64,000 nt of DNA from Lolium rigidum (lineage: Eukaryota > Streptophyta > Magnoliopsida > Poales > Poaceae), in assembly GCF_022539505.1 (NCBI RefSeq), contig NC_061512.1:155107962-155171961 (forward strand). The letters are read 5' to 3'. Below, in pieces: positions 10,746 to 21,759 of the stretch. Made by a program: the position numbers and the translations under genes. Under the pieces are notes generated by a model that had not been told where the DNA came from, searched no databases, and was given only the letters and a program-made list of their open reading frames with translations. The first letter of the stretch is position 1; the number at the start of each line of letters is the position of its first letter.

Positions 10746-10980
10746 GATATCACAACATTATGGTGCTGGCACCGCTACTGATGTAGATGTCGCGCATATG
10801 GTGCACATGGAGATTGAGCAGCGGGCTTTCGCCTTTACACACGACCCTGGGGACTTAGCGGGGTAGGGTTGTTTTGCTGATCATTCTTTTGCTTTTCCTT
10901 CGACTTCCTCCGAAGCCCCCCTGTAAATAAACTTGGTTCCATCTAACTGAATGACTCCCCTCTTAAAAAAGGCTACATGA
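10746..10980. other. Short spacer between two LINEs, nothing recognised
   Basis: A 236-bp stretch with one short open frame (10633-10866 overlaps it) that has no recognisable motif. It ends in CTCTTAAAAAAGG, which could be an older retroposon tail. No feature can be supported. Confidence 0.35.
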
Positions 10981-12365
10981 GAACAATCAGGTTTCAGCAG
11001 GTTGGACCTTCCGGTCCTTGATCTCTCTGATCTTGAGACTGCTTGGTCCGAGGACGAGGTGTGGAAGGTGATTAAAAGTATGCCGACTGATAAGGCTCCT
11101 GGCCCCAATGGTTTCTCGCTAAACTTCTACCACACATGTTGGGCCATCATCAAAAAGGAGGTTGTGGATGCGCTTAATTGTCTTTTCTCCTGTCGTGGTC
11201 GTGGATTCAACTCGCTTAATCAAGCCTTGGTGGTTCTCCTTCCCAAAAAGAATGAAGCTGTGTAGATGCGTGATTTTAGGCCTATTAGCCTTGTGCATAG
11301 CTTTGGGAAAATCTTTTCCAAGCTTCTGGCCTCGCGCCTCGCCCCCGCATGCCGGACCTTGTGGCGATTAATAAAAGTGCGTTCATTCATGGAAGGTTAA
11401 TCTTGGACAATTTCATGCTCGTCCAGAGCTCTATTCGGTCTCTCCACCGCAAGAAAGCTCCCTCTATCTTCCTTAAAATGGATCTTGCTAGGGCCTTTGA
11501 CTCAGTGTCGTGGCCTTTCATTCTTGAGGTGTTGAGGGCACGTGGCTTCGGGGAAAAGTGGTGTGCGTGGATTGTGGCTATCCTTTCCTCCTCCAGTTCT
11601 AAGATTCTCATAAATGGGCATGCAACGGAGAGGGTCTGGCATAGTCGTGGCTTGCGTCAAGGAGACCCCCTGTCTCCATTTCTGTTTGTCATTGTTATGG
11701 ATGTTCTTGCTGCGTTGTTTAAGGTCGTGGATGACAGAGGCCTGTTTGACCCTTTGTCTGCCTTTGGAGTGAAATTTTGCTTCTCGCTATTCGCGGATGA
11801 TGTGACATTGGTTACTAGGCCTCGGGAATAGGAAATTTCCCTCGCCATGGAGATTTTCCGCCCCTTTGATGATGCTTCAGGTCTTCGTGTGAACTATGCC
11901 AAGAGTGCGGCCACCCTGATCTGCTGTGGAAATCTTGATGTGGATCATATTCATTCGCTGCTCCCGTGTGAGGTGGTGGTTTTTCCCTGCACTTATTTGG
12001 GTCTACCGCTATCTACTTCTAAACTGCCAAAGGCCCACCTTCAGCCTTATATTGACAAATTGGCTAATAGGCTCCCCACGTGGAAGGGATCCCTTCTTGA
12101 CCTCCAAGGGAGATCGGTGTTGGTCAAGGATGTGCTTGCGGCGATGTCTATATATATTATGATGGCTCTTGACTTACCCATGTGGATGATCAATGCTCTT
12201 GAGGGGCTCTGTCGTGGATTCCTTTGGTGTGCGAAACCATCGGCCAAAGGGGGGGGGGCATGCCCCCTTGCTTGGTCCTTAGTTTGCACTCCCACAAGGT
12301 TTGGTGGATTGGGGATTCGGAACCTCCATATGCGTAATGATGCCCTTCGCATGAAATGGCTATGG
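10981..12365 (+). pseudogene. LINE ORF2, left half (reverse transcriptase)
   Basis: The frame opens directly at 10981 with no start codon, so the element is 5'-truncated before its reverse transcriptase. Motifs: APGPNGF (about 11098), a TAG at 11263-11265, then a frame change to RPISLVHSFGK and, after about 11349, KSAFIHGR, MDLARAFDS, LRQGDPLSPF and FADD at about 11790. A stop TAG occurs at 11829-11831 and the frame continues from 11847 through the YLGLPL and thumb regions to codons CTA TGG at 12360-12365. There the Sirevirus insertion cuts it. The right half resumes in the same phase at 41438. It is a relative of the 7105-10745 LINE but a clearly different copy. Confidence 0.9.
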
Positions 12366-13618
12366 TGAAAGGATCGTATGCCGCACCTAGAGGGGGGGGT
12401 GAATAGGTGCTAACCAATTTTTAGTTCTTTTTCAATTTAGGTTTGACACAAAGGTAAATTCTCTAGATATGCAACTAAGTGAATTTATCTATATGACAAG
12501 GTTATCAACTAAGCAAGATATAGCTACGCAATATATAGGAGATAGAGTGGGATAGAGGTAACCGAGAGTGTAGCACGCGTTGACACGGAGATGATTCCCG
12601 TAGTTCCCTTCCTTTGCAAGAAGGTACGTCTACGTTTGGAGGAGTGTGGTTGCTACGCAAGCCAAACCAACAGCCACGAAGGCTTCACTCAGATCTCCTG
12701 TGAGCAACGCCACGAAGGCCTAGCCCACTTCCACTAAGGGATTTCCTCGAGGCAGAAACCGGGCCTTTACAAGGTTCTTGGGGCACACATCCACAACTGA
12801 ATTGGAGGCTCCCAAATCTGTAACAATACAACAATCAACAACAACACATCAACAACAAATCAACTAGGGGACCAAATAGGAACACTAGCATGAGATCCCT
12901 CAAACAAGTGAGGGGGAAATGAAGAACGCTTCGGTGAGGATGTAGATCGGTGGCTTCTCCTTCGAATCTCCAAAGATCAAGAGATTTGGTTGGGGGAGGA
13001 AGGAGATCTTGCAAATCTTGTGTTTCTTGAGGTGGCTCTAATGGAGGTGGCTTGGCAGAATTCTTGAGCAATGATTGAGCAAGCCACCAAGGTAGAAGAA
13101 GGGGGGTATTTATACCTCCCCTCAAAAAGAGCCGTTGCAGCTTCCGGGGGGCCGGATATTCCGGCCTAAGTAAGGGCCGGATAATCCGCCCCCCCGGATA
13201 ATCCGGCCTTCGGGACAAAACAATGACATTATCCGGCCAAATGTCCGGCCCGTATGCAGAGAAGCAAATCTTCAGGTCCTTAGCCAAAATCGAGGGGGCC
13301 GGATATTTCCAAAATATCCGGCCCGGATATTCCGGCCCTGGTACAATACCGGGACAATATCCGGGCAAAAATCCGGCCCCTCTACTGCGCTGCTTTTCCT
13401 CAGAGACTTAGCCAAAATCGGGGGCCGGATATTTCAACAATATCCGGCCCGGATTATCCGGCCTCGGCCAACTTTTTCTCGATTACTTTTGACAGACGAT
13501 CAAATCCAACACACATGAATAGATATCTATGTAATCCCTGTACCACTTTAACAAACATTAGTGTATCACATACATTGACATCAAACACTCAAAACATAAT
13601 ATGAGAGATGTTCTTTCA
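12366..13618 (-). repeat. Sirevirus 3' LTR (left copy)
   Basis: 1253 bp, TGAAAGGATCG to TGTTCTTTCA. Between about 13148 and 13465 it holds a dense cluster of CCGGA-N3-TCCGG palindromes (centres TAT, TAA, TTA) and longer CCGGATATTT/AATATCCGG pairs. Compared with the right copy it keeps about 30 bp containing two extra palindromes near 13178-13208. Confidence 0.93.
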
Positions 13619-13634
13619 ATCTCCCCCTTTTTGG
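13619..13634 (-). promoter_or_regulatory. Polypurine tract of the Sirevirus
   Basis: On the minus strand the sequence next to the LTR reads AAAAAGGGGGAGAT, a normal second-strand primer. The core GGGGGAG recurs on the minus strand at 13708-13714, 14104-14110 and 33937-33943, consistent with the multiple polypurine-like motifs described for Sireviruses. Confidence 0.85.
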
Positions 13635-14166
13635 TGTTTGATGACAATATACGGATTTGCAAGAGAATAACTATAGAGACAAACATGATGGCAAAAACAT
13701 AGAGGCACTCCCCCTACATGTGTGCATATAAGTAATTTGCATTTGAATACAAATACACAACACATAGGATTCAGGTGCCTCAACACTAGAGGTATCCATC
13801 ATGAGCTCTAACACGAGACATATACAAATATGAAGTTGAGATATGATGCAAGAAATCATACCCATGTGTAGATATAAGATACGGAGATATAGCATCACAC
13901 ATAATATAGCATCCTTGATCTCAACATATAGAAATCCGAAAACCATAACAATGTCTCACACCACATAGCACATAGTTTTAAACGGGACACAACCAAAGCA
14001 AATAGTGCAAATAAGAGGGAACACAAGCAATAAAGGAATGGTAAACGCATATGCTTGTGCCCAAACCATGCAAATCCCCGAGATAGTTCCTAATAGAACA
14101 CTTCTCCCCCTTTGGCATCGAAACGCCAAAAAGGGGACAAGCGCGATTCTACTCGCCCCATGGGGA
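13635..14166 (-). other. Sirevirus 3' untranslated region
   Basis: AT-rich DNA between the ORF3 stop (14167-14169) and the polypurine tract. No coding frame is convincing. It contains two of the four GGGGGAG motifs. Confidence 0.7.
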
Positions 14167-14708
14167 TCACTCGGAGGCATCTTCATCATCGGACTCGTAT
14201 GCCGCTTCCTCTTCTTCCTCATCAGTGTCAGGTGCATCCGGAGAGCGGCGAGAGGTGTTGGACCTTTGAAGGCAATCATCAAGATCACTCCATGGAACCT
14301 GTGCAGAGTGCCATCCACTGTAACCCTGGTGAGCTGGAGGCTGAGGCGGGGGTCCTTGATCACCACTGAGCTTGTGAAGAATGACCTCCTGAGTGTGCTT
14401 AATCTCAGAACGCTCTCGGCTAGCTGCATAGTTCTCCTTATGTATCTCAATGTTCATGCAAAGGATGTGCCGCTGAAACCAACTAAGCCGGCTCACTTGC
14501 TTCCTCATAGCCGGGACATCAGGATGACGAGCAGGAGCAAAACCACTAGAACGAGCATCCCGCATGAAAGTGTCAGGAGCAGGTACAGCTGAAGAGACTG
14601 GCTTAAGCTTGTAGGCCTTCTTGACACTGTGCTTCACCAAAGGATACCCACTCAAGTCTTCATCAACCACAGCCACAGAGTTGTTGATCAGAAGCTGAAT
14701 GTAGGGTG
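14167..14708 (-). CDS. Sirevirus ORF3 (env-like position), C-terminal part
   Basis: Distal part of an extra ORF located between pol and the 3' LTR. It is separated from its N-terminal part (22625-23592) by insertion of element C. With one copy of the CATAG duplication removed, the two frames join in phase without a stop. This part ends in a strongly acidic tail of repeated Asp/Glu with scattered Ser/Ala, then TGA at 14167-14169. Sirevirus ORF3 products are often called env-like, but no signal peptide or transmembrane helix is evident here and I do not assign an envelope function. The N-terminal half resembles plant putative-transposon protein domains of unknown role. Confidence 0.75.
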
Positions 14709-14713
14709 CATAG

Positions 14714-15571
14714 TGTCGTGTTATCGTCATGACATATGCCATAGGGTGGCTAATCGAAGTGGTTCCTTGTGGTCTCACGGCGGTATCCGGATGCGGGTTT
14801 GGGCATGAGCGACACGGCGACGTACCCAGGTTCGAGGCCCTCCGATGGAGGTAACACCTCTACTCCTGCTAGAGTGTATATGATAATGACACAGTACAAT
14901 GGTGCTCCTTGAGCTGTATATCCGGCTGCTCCTGAGAGGCTAAGGTAGACGAAGGTCTCTCTCACAGGGCAGTGCTAAGACTAGTGAATGAGTAGTGATC
15001 GATCGGTCCCCCCGCACGAGAGGGGGGAGTGCGGCTTATATAGGCACCGGCACTTTACATATAAGTCCCTATAGTCTAGTGGCCAGCATGGCCAGCTCCG
15101 GCTCCCGCTCCTTCCCGAGGCGCTGACATCAGGGAGCCGTTGAGCGTAGTGGCACGTCCCATCCGCCTGCTCAGGTCAACGGCATGGCGAGGTGGTGTCG
15201 TTGTCGCCATCATGCTCTGTAGCGCGTACGGTCCGACGTACGCCATGATGGCTTGTCTGGCGCGTGGCACTGCTGCTCTACAGTGCCCCGTAATTTACGG
15301 GAGATGAGGTCAGCGTGGACCTTTGAACCCGGATCACCTACCCAGTTCCTTCCGGTGCAAGACTCGCCAGCCTCGAGTCGGTCTGAGGTACAAACCCCAG
15401 TCGGATATGGCTTGTAGAAGCCGGCCCAGCTACAGCGTCGAAGGCCGCAGCCAGGCCGACTAGGACTTAGAGCCAGCCGGCTTCCGAGGCAGCCGGCCAC
15501 GGCTCCAGCCGGCTGCTCCTCAAGCCGGCCGCTCCGCGTCCATTGCCCTACCCGGGGTCTTCCCCCCGACA
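14714..15571 (-). repeat. Element C 3' LTR (left copy)
   Basis: 858 bp. It differs from the right copy at roughly 28 positions plus small indels near 15008-15035 and 15215. About 13 differences are CpG in the right copy and TpG or CpA here, concentrated at about 15090-15450. Confidence 0.92.
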
Positions 15572-16090
15572 TTAGCCCCCGAAGCTGGCAAGGTCCTGCG
15601 TTAAGAAGGACCTAGGCAGGTTTCCCTAGCTTTTGTATATCTCTCGCTTGCACCTGGCGGCTCCTGGAGGGGCCAGCTGAGAATTTTCATTCAGCCGGCT
15701 GCGCCCTCGCCCGGCTCGCCTCGTCCGGCTTCCTCCAGCCGGACGCCTTTTTTGCTCCTGTTGTTTGCACTTTTTCTTAAGTGCTGATGATGCTTCCGGC
15801 TTGCTGCCAGAATTCGGGGCCGGGTTGATTTTATCATCCGGCTCCGGCTTGGGCGCACCGGCAACTCCGCCGCCTCGAGTCCCGCGCCCGACTTGACCGT
15901 TCTGACGGCTTCGTCAGCATGGCCGTTTCGTATGGTCACATCGCTGTCTCCTCCGGATCCGGTGCGGTCGCGAGGAAGTGGCGCGGCGGTTTCTGGTAAC
16001 CGCAGCGGTCGTGGGGGCAGTTATAGCCGCAGTAAATCCCGACGTGGCCCACGATCGCCACGTGGCCGCGCAACCGGCGCACCGGGCGGC
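15572..16090. other. Element C internal region beyond the antisense gene
   Basis: Contains the minus-strand polypurine-like stretch next to the LTR and GC-rich, CCGGC-rich DNA. No coding motif is recognised on either strand. It would be upstream regulatory sequence for the antisense gene and 3' UTR for the element transcript. Confidence 0.5.
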
Positions 16091-16097
16091 TATAAAT
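16091..16097 (+). promoter_or_regulatory. TATA box of the antisense gene in element C
   Basis: TATAAAT within GGGCGGCTATAAATGCCCC lies about 310 bp before the ATG at 16402, in an otherwise GC-rich region. The downstream C/T-rich leader (about 16110-16400) is typical of a plant 5' UTR. The promoter assignment is inferred. Confidence 0.6.
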
Positions 16098-16401
16098 GCC
16101 CCTGGTGCGGTACGAGGCACACTTCTTCTTCTTCCTTGCTCTCGCTCGCTATTCTCTCTCTCACTTCATCCGAGCGCTCTTCGCACGCCGTCGCTTCTTC
16201 CCCGGCGACCTCCTGGCGAACTCCGGCGATCCTACGCTGCCGGAACTCTCCGCCGCTCGACAGCCGCTCGTGCGCCAAGCCGGCGCCACGGGGCCCCGCG
16301 GCTCGACGCTGCGTTCGTCGCCACCGCGCTCTCCTCCGGTGAGAAGCGGTTCCTCCTCGCCTTTTGATCTCTCCTGGTCTTCTTCCTCCTCTTCTCCGTC
16401 C

Positions 16402-19290
16402 ATGGCACGTGAACCGAGCGGCTCGTGGAGGGGGTCTTATATGCACGACGACGACATTGAGCGTCTGGTGCGCCTCCGCCGGATTCCTCGGGAGGTGATC
16501 ACGAGGACGCCCGGCGAGGAGATCGAGCCCACGCCGGAACCCGGCGAGCGCGTGGTTTTCGGGGCGCATTTTGACCGCGGGCTGGGTCTGCCGGCTTCGC
16601 AATTCTTTCGCCGATTTCTGGATTTCTTCGGTCTGCAACCTCACCACTTGCCGGCCAACGCCTGCGTCCTCCTTAGCTGCTATGTGGCTTTTATGGAGGG
16701 CTACGCCGGCTTGTGGCCAGACATGGAGTTCTGGAGCCGGCTTTTCTACCTCAAGTCGCAAATGACTGAGGGCCGCCTGAGGACCTGCGGCGCCGCCTCC
16801 ATATATCCCCGCGCCGGCTCGCTCTTCCCGAAGATTCCGACTGTCGACTCGGTGAAGAACTGGCAGATGTCGTTCTTCTACGTGAAGAACGCCAACCCGA
16901 GCCTTCGACTGGATCAACTTGCCGGAGTACAATCCGGCTCCTCCGACCACCCGGCTCAACTGGGGTCACAACGCCAAGTCGGCGGATCCGGACGCGGAGG
17001 TCAACCTCCTGTGGGACTTCTTGGGGGAGTGCGTCACTGGGGGCCGGCTGAGCGCCGAGGACCTCCTCTGCACTTACATGGAGCGCCGGGTGCTGCCACT
17101 CCAGGGCCGCGTCCACAAGATCGGGCATATGTCCGGCCGGCTGGATCCGACCCGGACGTCGAAGGTGGCGCTCACCAAGGCCCAAGTTGCTCACCGGGTG
17201 AACAACATCACCAAGGCCAACATGCCGGAAGCCTGGGAGTGGGGGCTGCCGCCTTACGACCGGACCGCGCCGCCCGAGCTGGTAAGTTGATGTTTCGGCT
17301 TGCGCCTTTCGACTTGCGGCTGCGTGGCCCACTTGTTATTCATCTGTTCTTGCTTTCCAGATTTTCCCCCGCCAAGGCATCGAGGACGGTGACTTGGCGC
17401 ACAAGATCTGGACGCCGGATCTCGTGGATCCGGCTGATCAAGCCGGCGACCAGGCCGGCGACGATGACCTGCCGGTGGTGCCCGACCAGGGCGGCCAAGG
17501 GGAGCACAACCCGCCGCCCTCGCCGGAGCAGCAGGAGGAGGAGGAGGAGGAGCCGGCCACGTCCCACCACGGGACCGATCCGGGCGGTGCTCTGCGCACG
17601 AGGCCGCTTGCCGCACCGGCGACTTCCGCGCCCAGAAGAAGAAGCGAGCCGCCGTGGGAGCACGGCCAGCCGGAGAGCCGGCCAAAGAGACAGCGCACGC
17701 CAAGGGCCCGAGAAGGTCCTGAGATGGCCGGGTAAGTCCTTTTTGTTTTCTTCATTGTTTGATTCCTTTTCTTTCCTTATTTCTTTGGCACTTCGACTCC
17801 TTTTCTTTGTTTGACTAGGGCCGCCATAAAGTTCGCCCCGGGGCGGTCCTGCGGAGCCGGCTTGCTCGTGCTGCGCCGCCGCCTCAGCCGGCAGAGGGAG
17901 CCGACGCCGCCGCCTTCGACACTTGCGCGCGCGCTCGCTGCTCGTCCGCCAGTGCCGCCCGTGGGCTACCGCCGCTGCCGCCGCGGGGCGAGCCTTCTTG
18001 AGCGCACCTCCTTCGGCGCACGGCCAGGGCGCCAGAGGCCCGGGGGTCGGCCCGGGGCCCACTCGCGGCGTGCACAGTTTCCACACCGCGCGCGTTTGTT
18101 GGGCCGCATGCTTCGGAAGCGCGGGTTTTGGTGTGCCACCGGGCCGGCAGGAGCTGGAGCTGGCGTGGAGCCCCGCCTGCCCCGGGAGGAGCCGGGAGGT
18201 GGTTCCCACCGGCCAGCCCGCGCTCCCGCCTCCGGAGCTCGCCGAGACGCAGCCGGGCAGCGCCGCGCGCGCCAGCTGGCCGACTCGACTCCCGGCCGGA
18301 GGTCGAAGGCCCGGGCGGAGCCGCCATCGGCGCGAAGCCTACGCACGTGGCCAAGGGCGCCCGGCCGCGGCAGAGTGCCCGTCCGCCTCGGACTCTGGCT
18401 CTCCGGCTCGGGCTGGCACCATGGAGGAGGGCCCGGCACCGCGGGGGCGGACTCCAGCGGGAATAATCAGCCGGGGAGGGGCAGCCCGGCGTTTCCGCGC
18501 CCCATGACAGATGCTTTACTCCGGCTACCGCGCCGGCCTTGAAGAACAAGGCCGCCGAGGCTATGGCCCGGCTGCCGGCGGCCCGGAGGATGCCGACAAG
18601 GTAGGTGGCTTCTCAAACCTTATTTTCTGCGACTTTGTTGTTATCCTCGTAGCCCTCTCGAGGCATACGGCCGGCCGGAGCCTACCAGTTTCGCCTAAAC
18701 GGTTCTCTTTTTCAGTGGTCACGAGGCCGCACCGCCTTGTACAACAAGGTGGCACCATCACTACAAGGCTAAGATTGACAGCCACCTTGCCTCGCGAGCT
18801 GAAGCCGTCAAGGGCAAGTTTCTGCTTCTTCCGGCTCGAGCGTCTTCTTTCTTTTTGTTTTTGCTTGGTTGACATTTCTTTCCATGTTCGCAGTTGAGGC
18901 CGCCAAGGTCCCGGTACTGAATCGAACCCGCTGCTCGCGCCGCGCCGCAGAGCGAGGAGGCGGGCCGCCGCAGCCCGCTGCCTGAAGGCCGATGGGGAGC
19001 TGGACGCGCTGCGCTACCGGAGAAGAACCAGATCCGGCTGAGCCTACCTCCCTTAGGACTAAGCAGAGAAGGAGAAGGTGGAGGATCTGAGCCGGCGGCC
19101 GGCCGAGGTGGAGAAGCTAGCGGCTTGCGCTTCGAAGGAGGTCACCGCCAAGTCCACGGAGCTGACGGCTACCGCCAAGCACCGGACGGACTCCGACATG
19201 CGGACACGATCGTGGCTTTTCTGGGCAGCATTTCTATGTTCCTCCTTTGCCGCTGTCGGGCCGCGCTGCCGCCTCCGTTGGTAGCCTAAA
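16402..19290 (+). pseudogene. Antisense gene of element C (plant putative gypsy-type transposon protein family), spliced and frameshifted
   Basis: Starts at ATG 16402 in good context. Exon 1 (16402-17281) encodes a domain with RRIPREV near its start and FGAHFDRGL and FRRFLDFFGLQPHHL after it. I recognise this as the plant putative gypsy-type transposon (Transposase_28-like) family, whose function is unknown. A 1-base frame change near 16900 separates the KNANPS part from the INLPEYNP part. Intron 1 is 17282-17360 (GTAAGT...CTTTCCAG). Exon 2 (17361-17731) is acidic and Glu-rich. Intron 2 is 17732-17818 (GTAAGT...GACTAG). Exon 3 begins 17819 and runs Pro/Arg/Ala-rich with frame damage. A further GTAGGT donor at 18601 and TTTTTCAG acceptor ending at 18715 suggest intron 3. 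The 3' end, near 19100-19290, looks coiled-coil-like and is close to the assembly gap. The gene runs opposite to the element's own gag. It is probably inactive in this copy. Confidence 0.65.
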
Positions 19291-19311
19291 TACAGAAACT
19301 TATCTTTTTTC

Positions 19312-19411
19312 NNNNNNNNNNNNNNNNNNNNNNNNNNNNNNNNNNNNNNNNNNNNNNNNNNNNNNNNNNNNNNNNNNNNNNNNNNNNNNNNNNNNNNNNN
19401 NNNNNNNNNNN
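19312..19411. other. Assembly gap (100 N)
   Basis: Exactly 100 N, the usual placeholder for a gap of unknown size. It lies between the antisense gene and gag of element C, where pol would sit in an autonomous element, so absence of pol cannot be proven from this window. Confidence 0.99.
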
Positions 19412-19634
19412 GTTGACTTCGAGGGAACGGTGCTCGCTGGCTCGTTTTGTCCTCGGGCTCGGAGGTGAAGATGATGTAGGTGGCATCCTCAGCCAGTGCC
19501 GGCCGCCATGGTGCACTTGGTTAGCCTCGTGGTGCTCGAGGTTGTTGGCTTCTCGCGCCAGGCTGCGGCCACGGCCCGCCGGGCTGGTGGCGGTGAGGGT
19601 GGAGGCGGGAGTGGCTCGCCGCTCGTCGGCCGCT

Positions 19635-21671
19635 TCATGGAGTGGCGGTCGCGGGTGGTGTGGTTGGAGGGGTTCTTGCCGGCTGTGGTACTTGCACGGC
19701 GAGTCGAGCATCCGCTCGAAGGTGTACTTCGGCTTCCGGGGCCGGTCCGTCGCTTCGGCGCCGGCTCGCCCGGCCGCCGCGTGGTCCGACACGGCTGCCA
19801 CATGGGCGGAGCCGTACCGGCGGTCCGGCTGGTCGGCCGTGCCTCTTGCCGCGGTAGTTGTCCCGCCGGCTGCCGTGGTGGCCGCCCTCGGCCGGCTTGT
19901 GCTCAGCCGGCTTGTTGTTGTCCCGCCTGGATGGAGCCGGCGAAATTTCAGCCGGCGTGCTGCTGATTCCTTCAGCCAGCGTGTACTTGTCTGCGATGGC
20001 CATCAAGGCAGCCATCGTCTTGGGTTCGCTGCGGCGCAGTTTGTGCCACAACATGGTGTTAGGTCGGCAGCCGGCCATGAAGAAACCGACAGCTTGGACC
20101 TCGTGCACGCCCTCGCAGGAGTTGCGCGTTTCGCACCAGCGCGTCAGGTATGCACGGTCCGACTCGTCCGCGCCCTGCTTGCACATCTCAAGCTGTTGGG
20201 GGCGACCCGGCCGGCGGTAGGTGCCGGTGAAGTTGCTGATGAAGGCTTCCTCGAAGTCGAGCCAGCCGTTGATGCTGCCGGCTGGCAGGTTGTTGAGCCA
20301 TGTGCGGGCGGAGCCGAGCGAGCATGAGGGGAGTAGCGCACGGCCCGGCGCTTGTTGCCCTTGGCGATGCCGGCTCGCGGTGGAGTAGTCCTGCGGCCGA
20401 TCCTCCGGCTTGGCCGTGCCATCGTACTTGGGCGTGTCGCGGGGGGGCCGGAAGCCGTCGATCATGGGCTCGTTGAGGATCCGCGGCCCGAAGCACTTGG
20501 GGCCGGCTGGCCCTTCTTCCTCCGCGATGCGGGACTCGACCCGGCCGGTCGAGGCGATCTCCGGCGTCGGCTGGCTCGACGCGCGGGCCCGGCCGGGAGC
20601 GGGCCGGGCCGGCGCTGGCCGCTGGCCTCTGGAGCCGCGCGATGCTTGATGGTGGATGGCCTCTCGTACTCTTCTTCGTCGTGCCGGCTTGATGGTGGCC
20701 GGCTGCGGCCGCTGTTGCCACTGGGCGGCCGGCTTGTGCGGCTGGAACTCGCGTGGGTGTTCCGGGAGTCGCCGCGCCGGCTTGGTGCGGGGGAGGCGGA
20801 CTCGGCCGTGTCCCTCGGACCGTCCCGGTCGTTGCCTGCAGCGCCACGAGCGTGAGAAGATCTGGGGGCATGGGCGTACCTGGGGTCTTTGGTCAGCCGG
20901 TTGGCCGCCTTCGGCGCGCTCGGTCACCCGCTCGGTTTGGCGGCGCAACTCGCGCCTTCGAGGCGGTGCAGCTCTTCCGCGGCGGCTTCGGCCGCGAGCA
21001 TGTTCTTGTCGGGGGTGTTGTAGACGGGTTGCTCCGCGGACGGAGCCGGCGATTCTGCGCCGTCCCGGGCGGTCTCTGCGCCCAGGGCGCCTCCTCTCCG
21101 GCGGATCTGGCCGGCTCGGTTTGGGTTGTCGCCGGCGGGCGTGAGGCCGTGAGCGCGGTTGAACTCGCGGCGGGTGATTTCCCACCGGCGCTTTGCGGCA
21201 GCCCGGTTCTTCGTTTGCTTGAGTAGGAGCTGGCGGTGCTCCTCCGAGATCCTTCTCGATGGTGGTGGGGTCGGCGCCGAGGCGTGAGCGGGGTGCTCGG
21301 CTTTGCCCGGACTTCCTCCGGCCGGGACGGTGGTGGCGGCGCCTTTGCGCCCGAGGCGGATGCGCCGGCAGCGGCCTCGCGCTCCAGCACTGGCCCACGG
21401 ATGCGCGTGGATTTGCCCCCGGCGTCGTCGCCGGTGGCCATGACCTCCTGCATGATGCAGGGGCCGGTGGTGGTGAGGCTGGCGCCGGCTCCGGGGGAGG
21501 GCTTGCGCAGCGCACGATCTCGCGCGGGTAGCGCGGTGGTGCGACGGTAGCGACGTAGACGTCGAAGCCGCCGGGCGATGATGTTGCCGCCGGCGAGGAA
21601 TGGCCGGTCGGCGAAGCAGCCAGCGTTGTCGGCCGACGCGGTCGAGGGAGCCGAATCTCCGGACCAACCAC
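19635..21671 (-). CDS. Element C gag polyprotein
   Basis: Open frame of 678 codons on the minus strand, the element's own sense. The N-terminal 430 residues are Pro/Arg/Ala-rich and low-complexity. The C-terminal third has the retrotransposon gag core, with LNNLPAGSINGWLDFEEAF, then FTGTYRRPG and a YLTRWCETRN segment, followed by KTMAALMAIADKYTLAE. No zinc knuckle or protease is visible before the frame closes near 19635, close to the gap. The true start could be further 5'; a second minus-strand frame at 20924-21826 overlaps and suggests frame damage near 20930-21670. Gag would form the virus-like particle. Without pol the element would need helper enzymes. Confidence 0.7.
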   Translation of the reverse strand: MVGPEIRLPRPRRPTTLAASPTGHSSPAATSSPGGFDVYVATVAPPRYPREIVRCASPPPEPAPASPPPAPASCRRSWPPATTPGANPRASVGQCWSARPLPAHPPRAQRRRHHRPGRRKSGQSRAPRSRLGADPTTIEKDLGGAPPAPTQANEEPGCRKAPVGNHPPRVQPRSRPHARRRQPKPSRPDPPERRRPGRRDRPGRRRIAGSVRGATRLQHPRQEHARGRSRRGRAAPPRRRELRRQTERVTERAEGGQPADQRPQVRPCPQIFSRSWRCRQRPGRSEGHGRVRLPRTKPARRLPEHPREFQPHKPAAQWQQRPQPATIKPARRRRVREAIHHQASRGSRGQRPAPARPAPGRARASSQPTPEIASTGRVESRIAEEEGPAGPKCFGPRILNEPMIDGFRPPRDTPKYDGTAKPEDRPQDYSTASRHRQGQQAPGRALLPSCSLGSARTWLNNLPAGSINGWLDFEEAFISNFTGTYRRPGRPQQLEMCKQGADESDRAYLTRWCETRNSCEGVHEVQAVGFFMAGCRPNTMLWHKLRRSEPKTMAALMAIADKYTLAEGISSTPAEISPAPSRRDNNKPAEHKPAEGGHHGSRRDNYRGKRHGRPAGPPVRLRPCGSRVGPRGGRASRRRSDGPAPEAEVHLRADARLAVQVPQPARTPPTTPPATATP

Positions 21672-21740
21672 GAAGCGACCCTCTCGCCGGTGGTGGTGGT
21701 GAGGCCCGTCCGGATGAAGACACCGGCCGCGGACGCTGAA

Positions 21741-21759
21741 GGCCCCACGGTGGGCGCCA
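21741..21759 (-). promoter_or_regulatory. Element C primer-binding site
   Basis: On the minus strand TGGCGCCCACCGTGGGGCC lies two bases inside the right LTR. TGGCGCC...GGGG is a common primer-binding site of cereal Ty3/gypsy elements. It fixes the element orientation as minus. Confidence 0.85.

Noticed and set aside
13148..13465. Palindrome cluster as a CRISPR-like array
   Set aside because: Spacers are irregular in length, the units are palindromic regulatory-type words inside an LTR, and the genome is a plant.
16090..18549. Long minus-strand ORFs opposite the element C antisense gene
   Set aside because: They lack motifs, sit in GC-rich DNA where stops are rare, and lie antisense to a better-supported spliced frame.
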